A stretch of DNA of 64,000 nt from Cricetomys ansorgei (GCA_026225945.1 JAMJFZ010001801.1:62001-126000); one strand, 5' to 3'. Shown: positions 34,668-46,044, numbered from the stretch's first letter. Notes: generated by a model from the sequence alone, not told the origin. Program-made: numbers and translations.

Positions 34668-34850
34668 GTAGTTTTCAAGGGGCAATGACTATCATAACCT
34701 ATGAAGGGAAAGAGGATATTACTGGCCTCTAGTGGATAGGAGCCAGCAATGCTGCTAAATATCCTACTAAGTGCAAGACAGACAGACAGACACACACACA
34801 CACACACACTTTTGTGTATCAACAGTGCCAACGTTGAAAAATGAGAAGTT
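34668..34850 (+). mobile_element. MER5A-like hAT DNA transposon remnant
   Basis: GCAGTAGTTTTCAAGGGGCA, TACTGGCCTCTAGTGGATAG, ATGCTGCTAAATATCCTAC and CAACAGTGCCAACGTTGA are in the order of MER5A. The usual CACAGGACAGCC part has expanded to GACAGACAGACA and CA repeats. Confidence 0.7.
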
Positions 34851-35039
34851 ACCTTCTGAAAGACAGTTTATATGATTTACCTACTTAGAACAACACACCA
34901 AGAACCACTTACAAGTCTTTTACTTCTGTTCCTTAACAAAGTTATATTAAGAACAAGTGAAATCACTGTTCAATTCTGTGTAAACAAATAATGTGACCTA
35001 AGTAAGGATATCCGTGCTTCACTCCAAAGTGAGTTGTTT

Positions 35040-35155
35040 TTTTGTTTTTGAGACAGCATATTACAAAGTAACGCAGGCTGGTCTTAAAAATGTGATCTTC
35101 CCGCCTCAGCCTCACAGGTACTGAGATACGTGCACCACCACTCCCAGGCAAGGCA
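35040..35155 (-). repeat. Old B1 SINE
   Basis: TTTTTGAGACAGCATATTAC and CTGAGATACGTGCACCACC. Confidence 0.65.
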
Positions 35156-35399
35156 GTAATTTTGTTGTTGTTTTGGACTTTTATAATTAATTTTTTTTCT
35201 TAAGCAGAGTTTCACTATGTAGCTTTGGCACCACCATCACCCAGCAACAGTAACCTTTAATAAATATTTTGAACAAACACTTGCACCATGAAAAAGAATG
35301 ATAGTTTTACTATAACTGCTTCATGAAAATGATTGAACGAGCTTTAAAAGTACGAAGAACTGAACTAACTTTCCTACCTTCTTTTTGTTGTTGTTATTT

Positions 35400-35690
35400 A
35401 TTTATTTAGGTTTTTTTTTCAAGAAAGGGTTTCTCTGTTGTAACTCTGGCTGTCCTGGAACTGACTCTGTAGACCAGGCTGGCCTAGATCGAACTCACAG
35501 CGATTCTCCTGCCTCTGCCTCCCAAGTGCTGGGATTAAAGTCGTTCACCACCATCACCAGCTTTTTTTTTTAAAGACAGGGTGTTGCTCTGTAGCCCAGG
35601 GTATGCTAGCCTGAAATTTAAGGCAATCTCCTGCCTCGGTCTCCAATTGTGCTAGGATTATAATCACGAGTCACCGTGACTCGTAAGACC
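35400..35690 (-). repeat. Two adjacent B1 SINEs
   Basis: The first (about 35410-35560) has GTTTCTCTGTTGTAACTCTG and TGCTGGGATTAAAG. The second (about 35565-35690) begins AAGACAGGGTGTTGCTCTGT and is older. Confidence 0.9.
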
Positions 35691-35721
35691 CAAACGCTTA
35701 AAATTACAAAACAACATGCAT

Positions 35722-35800
35722 CAGCATGGGCTAGAGATATAACTCACCTGCCAAGCACAAGCAAGGGCCTGATTCATCCACTGCACTGTGGAAAAAAAAA
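35722..35800 (+). repeat. ID-like SINE
   Basis: GGGCTAGAGATATAACTCAC, AAGGGCCTGATTCATCC, then a short A run. Confidence 0.65.
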
Positions 35801-35831
35801 AGATAACAGTATCTCAGTGCCTTGTACTTGC

Positions 35832-36039
35832 CTCATCTAGTGGATCCACGTCTGTCTTTCTCATCTGAATAAGTACATCATATGCCTGCTGGAGCGCTCT
35901 GACCTTAGTGTGAGAAACCTCTAACATAGGCTGTGAGACAGATAAACCACACACTGTAACAATGACTGAACAGACACTTGGCCCATTGTGGTGGATTAGT
36001 ATAACATCTCTTTGCCAACTTATGAGCTGTTTTTATCTC
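35832..36039 (-). pseudogene. Dennd4c-ps: Dennd4c-ps exon i, 1-bp insertion and GC donor
   Basis: The acceptor CTCTTTATAG|GAGA leads into [28 protein letters not shown] and [10 protein letters not shown]. An extra G then shifts the frame. The peptide resumes in the next frame with [20 protein letters not shown] and KTDVDPLDE. The total of 208 bp is one more than 69 codons. The donor reads GATGAG|GCAAGT, a GC instead of GT. Confidence 0.9.
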
Positions 36040-36044
36040 CTATA

Positions 36045-36555
36045 AAGAGAATAAATAAAATATCATTGTAGTCATTAAAATCCATGTGAATGAAGAAGAG
36101 AAAAAGAAAAGGTAAGCTTTGTAAACTTAGACTTTAAAAATTAAGCATTTTATAGTCTTACCTGTGTGCCACATGGTTCCATGAACTTTGATTTCTAGCC
36201 CAGCTTCTTAAACTGTGAAGCATAACCCCAAATGGAGTTGTGTAAGTGAATGTGAGAGCCAAGATTACAGCAATGGTAAAAAGTCTGAGTACACAGTGGC
36301 CAAAGGTAACTCAAAGTCAGACATGTAAAGATTCCAAGGTGTTTCTGAGTGCTCACTCTGCTCCATCACGTCTGCATTGAACACGTATCGCCACATCACA
36401 AACGCTGACAGACACTGCCTGAAATGCCCATACTCTTATTCAGTACAACCGAATGTCCGGAATCCAGTGTTTTCACAACACGTGTAGTTCCTTGCTCTTC
36501 ATAATGGCCTAATTGTAGAAAAAACTATTTCCCTATCACTACCCCTCAGTATGTA
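36045..36555. other. Pseudogene intron; nothing recognised
   Basis: AT-rich sequence without a clear repeat. Confidence 0.4.
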
Positions 36556-36559
36556 ATAT

Positions 36560-36870
36560 CAAGGAAGGGTTTGGTACACCAGCTCGTGTTTGTATGCCTG
36601 CATGTGGAATGAGGCTGAGGCCACTAACCCTCAGGTGTCAGTCCTCATGTATTAGTCACCCTGCTTTTTCGTTTGTTTCGTTTCTTTGGTAGGCTCTCCC
36701 ACTGACGTGGGCCTCTCTGATTAGACAAGACTGGATACCCACAAGCCCTGGGGACCCTCTTGTCTCTGTGATGACAGTGAGCACTACCTCATCTGGTTCT
36801 TGCATGTGGACTCTGAGGCCAGAACTCAGGTCCTCATGCTTGTGCACTGAGCACTGACTGACTGAGTTAC
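36560..36870 (-). repeat. tRNA-type SINE(s), diverged
   Basis: TGCATGTGGAATGAGGCTGA, CTCAGGTGTCAGTCCTCATG and GAACTCAGGTCCTCATGCTT. Confidence 0.6.
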
Positions 36871-36879
36871 ATGGTGCTT

Positions 36880-37445
36880 TGGTTTTGGACTGTATTACAT
36901 TAGAATGCTGTCTTGTATGGGCTGCTCACTTGAGTTTTATTTTTAAAAAGTCATTCAACGATTAGGACAGAATTTCCAATAACTTCTAGGCTGGTCCTAA
37001 ACATACTTTTGTTATTTTGTACTATACGTTTATGCAAAGTGGCACTGTCAGCACTAAAGTATAAAAGTATAAAGTACCGATCAACTCTGAAAAACATTGA
37101 ATATGCTATATATCCTGCAATATCAAAGATTCAGTCAAGGTTTAATTCTTCATGTAAAAACAAGATCATCTCATTAGTATGCAAATTCGTTCTGATTGTT
37201 GATGTCAAGTAATTACATATTACACACATAAATATAACACATGCACACACAAGAATTACTTTAGAATATTTTTTTATGATACTTAGGATCATGTAACAAT
37301 TTCTTAGGTGAAAAGCAGTCATAAGTGAAAATAGTTTAAGAAACCTTGGTTTACAGTGATATTTTACACTATTCTGCAACTATCTGTTGGCAACTGTTGG
37401 ATTCTAAAGGACTAGACATTCCTTAAGAGCAAACGCTATCCATCT
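36880..37445. other. AT-rich sequence, nothing recognised
   Basis: No exon or repeat identified. Confidence 0.4.
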
Positions 37446-37449
37446 TTAA

Positions 37450-37515
37450 TGTCTGATCTTCCTGCCTCTACCTCCCAAATGCTGGGATTATAGGCATGCA
37501 CCTTGGTGTCTGGCT
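37450..37515 (-). repeat. B1 3' fragment
   Basis: TTCCTGCCTCTACCTCCCAA and GGGATTATAGGCATGCACC. Confidence 0.8.
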
Positions 37516-37539
37516 CTCTTAATTATTTTTTAGCACACA

Positions 37540-37631
37540 TGCGAGAGAGAGAGAGAGAGCAAGAGAGAGAAAAGAGAGAGAGAGACACAGAGAGAGAGAG
37601 AGAGACAGAGACAGAGAGAGAGTGTGTGTGT
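37540..37631. repeat. (GA)n tract ending in (GT)n
   Basis: About 80 bp of GAGAGA with CACA interruptions, then GTGTGTGTG. Confidence 0.9.
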
Positions 37632-37634
37632 AAA

Positions 37635-37790
37635 ATGGGTGCATGTATGTACATGGCCCATGGCTCATGTGCAGGGGTCAGAGAACAGCCTATGGAACCA
37701 TTCGTTCCTTCCACCTTTAGATGTGCTCTGGGGGTGATCTCAGGTCACCAGGCTTGCACAGCAGAGGCTTCCTTTCACCAGCCCTCCTCT
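37635..37790 (-). repeat. B2-type SINE, diverged
   Basis: GGTGCATGTATGTACATGGC, GGGGGTGATCTCAGGTCACC. Confidence 0.65.
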
Positions 37791-38224
37791 AGTCTTTAGA
37801 AGCAATATTTTTCTCATTCTTCTCTCTACCAACAATAAAGATGCCCTAGGTTATCCCTGCCAAGATTTGCACCTAATTCTCCCTCCTTAATTTATTATCT
37901 ATATTGATTCTCTTACTTAGTAGGTCTTTAAAAAATAACTGGTCCAAAGCTAGACATTGTGGTTTAAAAACGTAACCCTAGTACTCAGAAGGCCAAGGCA
38001 GAAGAATTGCCAGAATTTCAGTTCATGCTGAAGAACAGTGTATAAAAGAAGCGATGCTAATGCAGCTCAGCATAGTTCATTCTTTTATCCCTAATTCAGA
38101 TCTCCAGTAAGGTAAAATGTCTAGGCTGTCCTGTGTTAACTCTCTGATGTAGTACTGGCTACACTGTATGTAAGACACAAAGGAAATACAAACCAAAGCT
38201 ACAGTATCACAAATATGAGGTATC

Positions 38225-38480
38225 ACTTCATATTCACCAGGTGGTGAATTTTAAAATTTTAAAAAGTAATTTTTAAAAAGCAAATCACAAGAACTGAGAA
38301 GGCTATTGTAAAATCAGAATCCTTGAACAATGTTATTGGAAATGTAAAATGGCACAGTCATTCTGGAAAAAAAGCTTAATATTTCCTCAAAAGATTAAAT
38401 AGAGAATTACTACACAATAAATACAGCAGCTCTTCCTAGATATGAAACATAAAATCCACTTGGCAACCACACACAAAACA
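38225..38480 (+). mobile_element. L1 3'-end fragment
   Basis: GGAAATGTAAAATGGCACAG, TTCCTCAAAAGATTAAATAG and CAGCAGCTCTTCCTAGATAT. Confidence 0.75.
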
Positions 38481-38582
38481 GCAACGTCAACCACTATGGG
38501 CATGCAGTGGAGGATCATCAGTCAAAATGAAGCACTATGCGTGCTGGAGGATGGACAGACCTTGGAAAGGTTATACAACGTC

Positions 38583-38700
38583 AGTGCTTCTCAGCTGTTC
38601 TGATCGTGCGACCCTTTAACTGTTGACTTGTGTTGTGGTGACCCCCAACCATAGAATTATGTTTGCTACTGTTATGAATCATAATATAAATATCTGATAT
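38583..38700. mobile_element. URR1-like rodent hAT element
   Basis: GTGGTGACCCCCAACCATAG, GCTACTGTTATGAATCATAA and TATAAATATCTGATAT match this short non-autonomous rodent element. Confidence 0.7.
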
Positions 38701-38964
38701 ACAGACATATCACACCTGTAGAGACAGAAAATTGATTAGTTGTTGCAGAGGGTAGTGGGTAAAAGGGTGTGGGGGCTTGTGGCTAAAAGATGTGAGCTTT
38801 TCTTGTGGAGTTATTTGTATCTCTTAAACTAATGGAGGTGGTGGTTGCACAACCCTGAAAATACATTACAAGTCCTGGAGTGGGAGAGAGGCTACTGAAT
38901 TATACATACTTTAAGTGGATAAACTGTGTGGTAGATGAGTTCTATCACAATAAAGTTATATATA

Positions 38965-39215
38965 TGCTGGTCTCAAACTCAGAGATCCGCCTGCCTCTGC
39001 CTCTGCCTCCAGATTGCATATACCACCACCATTTGGCTAAGTTATATACTTTTTATTTTATTTCTTTTAAGTTTTCAGACAGGGTCTCACTATGTAGTGC
39101 TGCCTTGCCTGGAACTCACTCTATAGACCAGGCTGAGCTCAAACTCTTAGTAATTCTCCTGTCTTTGCTCCTGAGTGCTGGGATCAAAAGTGTGTGCCAC
39201 CATGTCCAACAAAGT
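38965..39215 (-). repeat. B1 fragment plus a B1 SINE
   Basis: A partial B1 at about 38965-39035 (CGCCTGCCTCTGCCTCTGCC) and a fuller one at about 39060-39215 (GACAGGGTCTCACTATGTAG ... GAGTGCTGGGATCAAAAGTG). Confidence 0.85.
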
Positions 39216-39423
39216 TATAGTTTTCTCAAGGTATGTTTGGTCTAAGACTTCTCTGAAATGTAAATGAATGTTTAAACTTTAGTTTCAGTATAAAGTAGGG
39301 TACACGAAATGCAGTTAAAGTCATGCAACCATACAGGGCCTTCAAATGGCTGCCGAGGCTTCCATGATACAAGCTGCGTGCCACATGCACATTTTACATT
39401 TTCAATGATAAAGCGTATCTGAC

Positions 39424-39556
39424 CTGTTTGGTCCTTTTAGCCACGAGAGCAGGGCTGTTTGTGATGCTGCTCCCCGGAGGATGTCTGCTGAAGCACAGTT
39501 TCGGCTCCTGTGGGCTATCAAAGAGCTGAAGATCCAGTCTCAGAAAGCGCGTGTAA
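39424..39556 (-). pseudogene. Dennd4c-ps: Dennd4c-ps exon h, intact
   Basis: Acceptor CTTTTATTTAG|TTAC, donor CCAAACAG|GTCAGA. The 133 bp equal one base plus 44 codons with no stop: [34 protein letters not shown]. The phase fits the exon upstream (41443-41568). Confidence 0.9.
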
Positions 39557-39559
39557 CTA

Positions 39560-40500
39560 AATAAAAGCAAAAGATAGAACTGCCTATTTAAAATCCATAA
39601 AATTCTTTAATCACTCAGTATTTAGGTAAATATTCTAAACCTCAAATATTATCCAATAATATTCCTTAAAACTCTTTACAGTTTGTTTCAAAGTACGAGA
39701 AAACACAGCTAGAAGCTACAGGATGTTCTATCTAGAAACTCTAGAAGCTCTAGAAATGCCTATTTGTTATTTTCAACCAGTTTCTTAAAAAAAATCCCTG
39801 ACATCTTACTTAAAAAGAGTTCATAACTCTTTCAATAAAATCCATACGTCCAAGGATGATTGTATTTAAAAATCAGTATAATTTATAATCAAGTTTTTCT
39901 TTTAAGTTTAGTTTATACCAGTATTTAAAAGAAAAAAACAGTCTTTTATTTTAAAGATTCATCATGGTTTAACCAGTTCTTTATACTGCTGAGTATTTTT
40001 TAGTTACTTCAGAATATTGTCAATTGACTGTCTTTGTATGCATCTCCTTGTAAACACTTTCAATTTCTTAGAATGAATAGAAGCTACAGTGTTTCTCAGG
40101 AAAACTGAACTTCCTAACACACGCTCCACAGCACAGTGCAGTCCTGCCGCTCCTGTTAACAGTCTGGTGTGAATTTTTTTGAATGCTAGAAAAACCGAGT
40201 GTTTTTCATAAGACTGACTCTCCTTGGAAACTGTCTACTGACTGTCTTTGGGAAATTTTCTTCTCAGAAAGACTGCCTTTCCCTACTTGATTGTAAGTTA
40301 ATGGGTCAATACTAAAAGCCTCAATCACACATATTTAAGTCAAAGTAAAATGAATCCCACAGCATGAAATCAATCTTATTCATTAATTATCAAATTAATC
40401 AAATGCTTAAGACACTTAAGTGCAGGTATAGCTTCAGTCTTATTTAGCCCTGCTGAGATTATAGTCTTTTTACAAAGGTTCTTGACTTTTTCTTAGAAAA
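39560..40500. other. Pseudogene intron; nothing recognised
   Basis: AT-rich sequence with no recognised repeat. Confidence 0.45.
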
Positions 40501-40539
40501 TTACTATAGAAATATAGCCTTTAAAAAAAAAATATATAT

Positions 40540-40670
40540 ATATATGGCCAGATGGTGGCTCACACTTTTAATCCCAGCACTTGAGAGGCAGAGGCAGGCA
40601 GATCTCTGTGAGTTCAAGGTCAGCCTGGTCTACAGCCAGAGGCACAACAGAGAAACCCTATCTCAGAAAA
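40540..40670 (+). repeat. B1 SINE
   Basis: GGCTCACACTTTTAATCCCA ... CAACAGAGAAACCCTATCTC, with an internal deletion before the 3' block. Confidence 0.92.
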
Positions 40671-40679
40671 ACAAAAACA

Positions 40680-41440
40680 TATATGTCTGCAAAGATACAA
40701 AGAACTATGAACCAATTCACAGGAAACAGGTAAGTTACAATAATTACATACAATGTGGTCATTAAAATCACAGAGTATGAAAATTTCAAGCATGCAAGAA
40801 TGTTCAGACAATTAAAGGCAAACACAAGTTACAAAAAATATGTAAGATGAACTCATATATACAATATACACACATACCTAACGTTATTAATAGATTTAGG
40901 GTTAGTATTAAAGTTCTGTTAGAGTTCTTGTTTCTTTTTTTTTAAGTTTATTAAACTACGGACATGATGATTATAATAATGAAAACAAATGCATTGCTAT
41001 CTCTGGACAGATTCATGTCCAAATCCTATTTGTTAGGCTCTCTTTAGACACAGGACAAACACCTGGTCCTCTGCTTTCACATTTTCTCCATCTCACTAAC
41101 TCCAGAACTTCACAGGATTTAAACTCCTAAAGTTAGCAGGAAATCTGGAACAACAAAAACCAAAAAATCCAAACCCCAAACTTTTTCTTCAGAAATAAAA
41201 TTTCTAAAGATTAAAATGTGGTGAAACCCTTAGTAAATCGTATTACTGTCTGCCTTCCCTTCAAACAAGGCCTTGTCCTCACACTGTAATACCGTGGCAA
41301 ACCACAGGATGTTCGTCTCAGCTCACTGACTCACACTGAGAATTACCTACATAAAGTACTAAGATGTGCAACTCTTCATAACGGAAAAAACTAGGATAAA
41401 CTGGGCACTGTGCCCAAGTCGCTCTTAAAAAAGTCATGCT
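40680..41440. other. Pseudogene intron; nothing recognised
   Basis: No clear repeat or exon. Confidence 0.45.
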
Positions 41441-41442
41441 AC

Positions 41443-41568
41443 CTGTATTGAGGTGACAAGTTATTTCCATCATCGGGAGGCAGGTGGCATTATAAGTACA
41501 GTGTGCTCACTTTTCTGTGAATCATGTAGCTCTATCAATTTGGTATCTTCTGCTGACTCCAAATCAAC
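41443..41568 (-). pseudogene. Dennd4c-ps: Dennd4c-ps exon g, 5-bp deletion
   Basis: Acceptor CTTATTTCCAG|GTTG, donor AATACAG|GTAGCA. The frame reads [29 protein letters not shown]. The proline-rich part is then short by five bases, so the original frame ([11 protein letters not shown]) is read only after a shift. Read straight through, TGA follows at once. Confidence 0.88.
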
Positions 41569-41657
41569 CTGGAAATAAGTATGTTCTCCAATTAATGTGC
41601 ATACAAGCAATATCTAATTCTGAAACTGAACATTTCAACATAAGATAAAAATCATAC

Positions 41658-41693
41658 TTTGTCTGTCTTCTCTACACCTTTATCTGGAAACAA
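41658..41693 (-). pseudogene. Dennd4c-ps: Dennd4c-ps exon f, 36-bp microexon, intact
   Basis: CTATTCTAG|TTG at one end and GACAAA|GTATGA at the other. The twelve codons LFPDKGVEKTDK fit exactly between the peptides of the neighbouring exons. The 89-bp intron to exon g is the shortest in the ladder. Confidence 0.88.
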
Positions 41694-41784
41694 CTAGAAT
41701 AGAAAAAGAGAAATTCTCAGTGAAAGCATGTAATAAATTCAATAGTTAAAAAAAATTTTAAATCCTGATTTTAAAAAATAGAAA

Positions 41785-42100
41785 CTTAGGACTGGAAAAA
41801 TGGTTCAGCGGTTAAGAGCACTTGCTGTACAAACAAGCATAAAGACCTGAGTTCCGATCTCAGCACCTACACAGAAAGCAGGGCAGCTGCAGATGCCTGT
41901 AACCCAGTGCAGCTGGGGAGGGGACTGCAGAGGCAGAAGATTGCTGGAGCTTGCTGGCAACCAGTGCAGCGCTGGGCTCAGTGAGAGAACCTACCTTAAA
42001 GGAACATGACAAAGTGGCACAGCAGGACACCCAAAATCCTCCTCTGGCCTCTGCACAGACACACCACCACACATGTGTGTGTAAACCTCACACACACACA
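41785..42100 (+). repeat. tRNA-type SINE plus B1-like segment
   Basis: GGACTGGAAAAATGGTTCAG head, then AGATGCCTGTAACCCAGTGC, and a CA-rich tail near 42080. Confidence 0.75.
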
Positions 42101-42249
42101 AACTTTTTTTTTCAATACCAGGCATACACACAAACATTTCTCAGTTTAGTTTTTGGTCCTATATGCTTACAGCATACTTGTCTTGTGGCTTGTGAGACAG
42201 AGATTGTTTTTGTTAGTTTTCTTCCTTTCCTCCCTTCCTCTCTTTCACT

Positions 42250-42385
42250 CTTTGAGACAGGTCTTACTGTGTAGCCACAGCTGGCCTAGAACTTGCTGTG
42301 TAGTCTAAGCAGGCCCCAAACTTCCCATGTTCCTGTCTTCACCTCTCAAGCAGGGCGATTACAGGCATGTGTCATCATACTTGAT
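42250..42385 (-). repeat. B1 SINE, old
   Basis: TTTGAGACAGGTCTTACTGT and ATTACAGGCATGTGTCATC. Confidence 0.8.
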
Positions 42386-42604
42386 TTTGATTGGCTATTT
42401 CATAAATAAATCTTATTCAAACATAGTTTCTAGGTATATGAATCACTGAAGGTCAATAAAAATTAAAACATAATACTCAACCATTTGTGGATGTAATCTC
42501 AAATCTTATATATGATTTGTGTAAACAAGTGGCTCCTTGATCTATTTAGAAAAATTGTGAAACCTATCAAAAATTAGAAAGACAAGTGTACTTAATTCCT
42601 CACT

Positions 42605-42925
42605 GTTAAAAGTCAAGGGCTAGGCATAGGGGTACATGTTATAATCTCCCCAGTATCTGGGAGGCAGAGGTACAATTCCAAGTTCTAAGCCAGCTTAGTC
42701 TTAGTCTACACAGGAAATTCCAGTCCAGCCTGGGTAACACAGTAAGACCCTATCAAAAGAAAAAGCAAGTGGTGTGGGGTTGGAGAAGAGGTGACACATG
42801 CCTGAAATTACAGCACTTGGAAGGTGGAGGCAGAAGGAGAGAGAAGGAGTTCAAGTCATCCTTAGTTATATAGCAAGTTCAAAGCCAGTCTGTGTTACAT
42901 GAGATTCTGGATCAAAGGAAACCTT
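42605..42925 (+). repeat. Two tandem old B1-like SINEs
   Basis: First: CTAGGCATAGGGGTACATGT ... AAGACCCTATC. Second: GGTGACACATGCCTGAAATT ... GATTCTGGATCAAAGG. Confidence 0.75.
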
Positions 42926-43170
42926 GAACAATAACAAAAAAAGCCTTAAAGATACAGGCAAAGTATTCTGAAAGACATTATAGCAAGAAGATATAATGCA
43001 CCACTACCCATAAATCCATAGCTTTTTAGTAACGCTAATTGTATGCCATTCATTAAAAAAAAGTAAGACTTAGACAGGTAAGGATAGATTCTTGACACTT
43101 AACAGGCTCAGAGAGAAAAGTGAATCAAGTACAGAGGGAAGTAGATACCACAGAGGAAATAGCTGTCACC

Positions 43171-43186
43171 GTCTCTCTCCCTCCCT

Positions 43187-43254
<68 letters not shown>
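43171..43254. repeat. (CT)n(CA)n compound microsatellite
   Basis: About 60 bp of CT with CCCT units followed by about 23 bp of CA. It ends 30 bp from the exon e donor at 43285. Confidence 0.95.
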
Positions 43255-43284
43255 AAACCTGTCTTCATATAAATCAAATTTTAC

Positions 43285-43428
43285 CTTCTCAATGCAGTCA
43301 TCAAAAAATGCCAATCCAGTATCTTTATCACTTACAAAGCTGCACTCTTCAATGAAACGAATAAAGATCTGTGTTTTGGATAAGAGTATAGAATTTAGTA
43401 TAGGCACGATCCTGACTTTTTAAAAGTC
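43285..43428 (-). pseudogene. Dennd4c-ps: Dennd4c-ps exon e, 2-bp deletion
   Basis: Acceptor TTTTCTTTAG|GACT, donor GAGAAG|GTAAAA. The first frame gives [14 protein letters not shown]. After CTCTTATCC the reading frame changes and continues [32 protein letters not shown]. The 144 bp are two fewer than needed for the family sequence, so a 2-bp loss at the TLL codons explains the shift. Confidence 0.9.
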
Positions 43429-43429
43429 C

Positions 43430-43665
43430 TAAAGAAAACAGAATTATAACAAATTTTAAAGAGGAATGAATGCCATATCAAACGTTTCATATCAAACACT
43501 TATCTATATTATATTCCCTTAATACAAACCCACATTTATCAGAATTCCTAATAATCACATAAAACTCTTTGTCTGATTCAACCATGAAAACCCCTGATAC
43601 TGCTCTTTTCACTGAACTATGAATTATCTAAGGAACCTAAGCTGATGCCCTCAGACAGAAACTCT
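43430..43665. other. Pseudogene intron; nothing recognised
   Basis: AT-rich; no repeat identified. Confidence 0.4.
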
Positions 43666-43667
43666 TC

Positions 43668-43825
43668 TCTGGCTGGGCCAGCACACCTTTAATCCTGGCA
43701 CTCGGAAAGCAGAGGCAGGCAGATCTCTGAGTTCTGAGCTCAGGACTAGCCTGGTCTACAGAGCAAGTTCCTGGACAGCCAGGGCTACATAGAAAGACCC
43801 TGTCTCAAAAAACTGAAACAGAAAA
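43668..43825 (+). repeat. B1 SINE
   Basis: CTTTAATCCTGGCACTCGGA, GTCTACAGAGCAAGTTCCTG and AGACCCTGTCTCAAA. Confidence 0.92.
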
Positions 43826-44044
43826 AAAATCTTCTAGACTCTACAACTCTTAAGCCAATGGCTAATATTTAATGGGTCAAGTTTCTTCCTCTATCAGACC
43901 ATCACATATTTTATCAGACAAGGTAAAAATTTCTGTGCAGTTCAAGTTCAACCACATGGCTAGCAGTCCATTGTTTTACTGAGGTCGGCAGCCTCCCCTT
44001 CAGTGACTGATGATCGGGTACTTATTCAAGTCTTCTCACTCCCA

Positions 44045-44220
44045 CCCTCATCACTGTTAGCCACTCCTGGGGTCTGGATATGAAGTGTCACATGAAATGT
44101 CTCACATTTTGAGGCCTCATCCATAGCTGGTGGCAAATTGAGAGGTGACTGGATCATTCACCCATGGTTTAACCCATTTAGTTCATATTTCATATGATAT
44201 ATCAGTAGGTGACTAGAGGC
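44045..44220 (+). repeat. Ancient LTR-like repeat
   Basis: TCTGGATATGAAGTGTCACA, TTGAGAGGTGACTGGATCAT and AACCCATTTAGTTCATA recall the start of MaLR-type LTRs. Related words recur at 59.5 and 61.4 kb. Confidence 0.35.
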
Positions 44221-44243
44221 ACTTTTGTCTTAAGAGTTATTTG

Positions 44244-44245
<2 letters not shown>

Positions 44246-44284
<39 letters not shown>

Positions 44285-44460
44285 TGTGTGTATGTGTGTG
44301 TGTGTATAACCTGTGTGCAGGCATCCTAGGAGGCCAGAAGAAGACACTGGGTCCCTGGAGCTGGAGTTAAATGCAGGGAGCTGTCAAACACGGGTGCTGG
44401 GAAACAAATTCGGGTTTTCTACAAGCGCAGTTTGCTCTCTTAACTGCAAAGCCATCTCTC
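44246..44460 (-). repeat. (TG)n followed by B2 SINE
   Basis: TG repeats to 44306, then GGAGCTGGAGTTAAATGCAG, GGTGCTGGGAAACAAATTCG and AAAGCCATCTCTCC. Confidence 0.9.
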
Positions 44461-44461
44461 C

Positions 44462-44605
44462 ATTTTTGAGGCAGGGTCTCACTATGCAGCACTGGCTGGC
44501 CTAGAGCTTTCTAGATAGATCAGGCTGTCCTTGAACTCACAGATATTTGTCTTCCTGTGCCTCTTGAATACTGTGTTTGAAGGTATGTACCACCAAGCCC
44601 ATTCA
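44462..44605 (-). repeat. B1 SINE, old
   Basis: TTTGAGGCAGGGTCTCACTA and CAGGCTGTCCTTGAACTCAC. Confidence 0.85.
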
Positions 44606-44609
44606 ATTT

Positions 44610-45795
44610 ATTCTTAAAGATTGACATTTTAACTATCCCAAATAGACCTCCATACAACATCTTTTAAAATATGGCTTTTAGGGCACTATTTCGGGTCTGT
44701 CTTTTTTTGATGCCTTAGGGAATTTGGTATTACTCATTCCCACCCCCTTGACTTAGTCACCAACAGATAAGTTATTAAATAAAATAAAAGTAAATTATGG
44801 GGGGAAGTGGCGAGAGGGAGGAGAAAGAAAGGAGGGGAGGAAGAAGTAGGGGCATGGGCCATGTTTGGTGCTACGTGCCAACATTTCTGAACTGAAATAA
44901 TCAATAATCAAGCCTCCAGACCTGTGCTGTTTATTTCAGTAACTATAGGTGGTGATACACCACCTTAATGGTACTAATGGAAGTGTCCTGTAAGCTATAA
45001 ACACATAATGCATCTCAAAGGCAATATGAAAATAAGGGATATAAGGATATTTCATCAGTAATTAAAATTGTTTGGTTCTACGTTGAAATGAAACTGTTTT
45101 GGGTATGTTAGAGAAAATACAGCTATAATTAACTTTCCTTAGTTGTTAACACTTTGATTGTGGCTACTAGAAATTTAAAACTATATGTGTGGCTCACTCA
45201 CATGGAATTTCTACTGCGCAAAGTGGCTCTTGAAACAGTCAAAGGTTTCCAAGAAATAGACAAGATGGGAATGTTGAATACAACACAATAAGGTAGCAGC
45301 TCATACATGTTAAGTGTGGGGAATTCTAAAGGTAACAACAGCGACAGGGTAAATGATAGCCTGTTCACATTGTACTTTAAATGAAACGGAGAGGAAGAGA
45401 ATGGACGGGGTAAATAAAATTGCTCAAGTTAAAAGACAGCCATGTGAAGGTATAGCATATGTGTCTGCATAAAAAGTTAAGGCAAGGCCACTACCCGATT
45501 CCCACCCATTCTTCACTTTGTTATGTCTTCTGGAAAGATCTGTTACCAAGTTAGCACCCTCATGTAATCAGCACTATAATACCTGTAGTACTTCGTTGTC
45601 TAATGTCTAGTTCCCTAGAACAAGTGCTGTACTGTTTATATAAAACCTCAGATAATGTCACTCTCAGAGACAGACAGGAGAGAATAAGTTAGTCAGTGAC
45701 CCACTACTGTCCATAGAAGTCAATATTCTTAGGCTGTTATTTAAGACTGCCAGTAACCTGAATATAATCTTAAATTTGATTTTCCATCTCATCTT
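44610..45795. other. Pseudogene intron; nothing recognised
   Basis: Unique-looking AT-rich sequence with a short GGAGG-rich stretch near 44800-44850. Confidence 0.45.
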
Positions 45796-45799
45796 TTTA

Positions 45800-45990
45800 A
45801 AAATAATTCATTTTTATTTTATGTGCATGTATGTTTTGCCTGCATGTGTATCTGTTCAAAGGTGTTGAATCCCCTAGACCTGGAGTTACAGACAGTTGTG
45901 AGCTGCCATGTGGGTGCTGGGAGTTAAACTCAGGACCTCTGGAAGAACAGCCAGTGCCCTTAACCACTGAGCCATCTCTCCAGTCCCATA
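45800..45990 (-). repeat. B2 SINE
   Basis: ACCTGGAGTTACAGACAGTT, GTGGGTGCTGGGAGTTAAAC and GAGCCATCTCTCCAGTCCC. Confidence 0.93.
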
Positions 45991-46044
45991 ATCTTTTAAC
46001 ATTTAATTTTTGGGGGGATAGGGGACAAACATATTTTTATGAGT

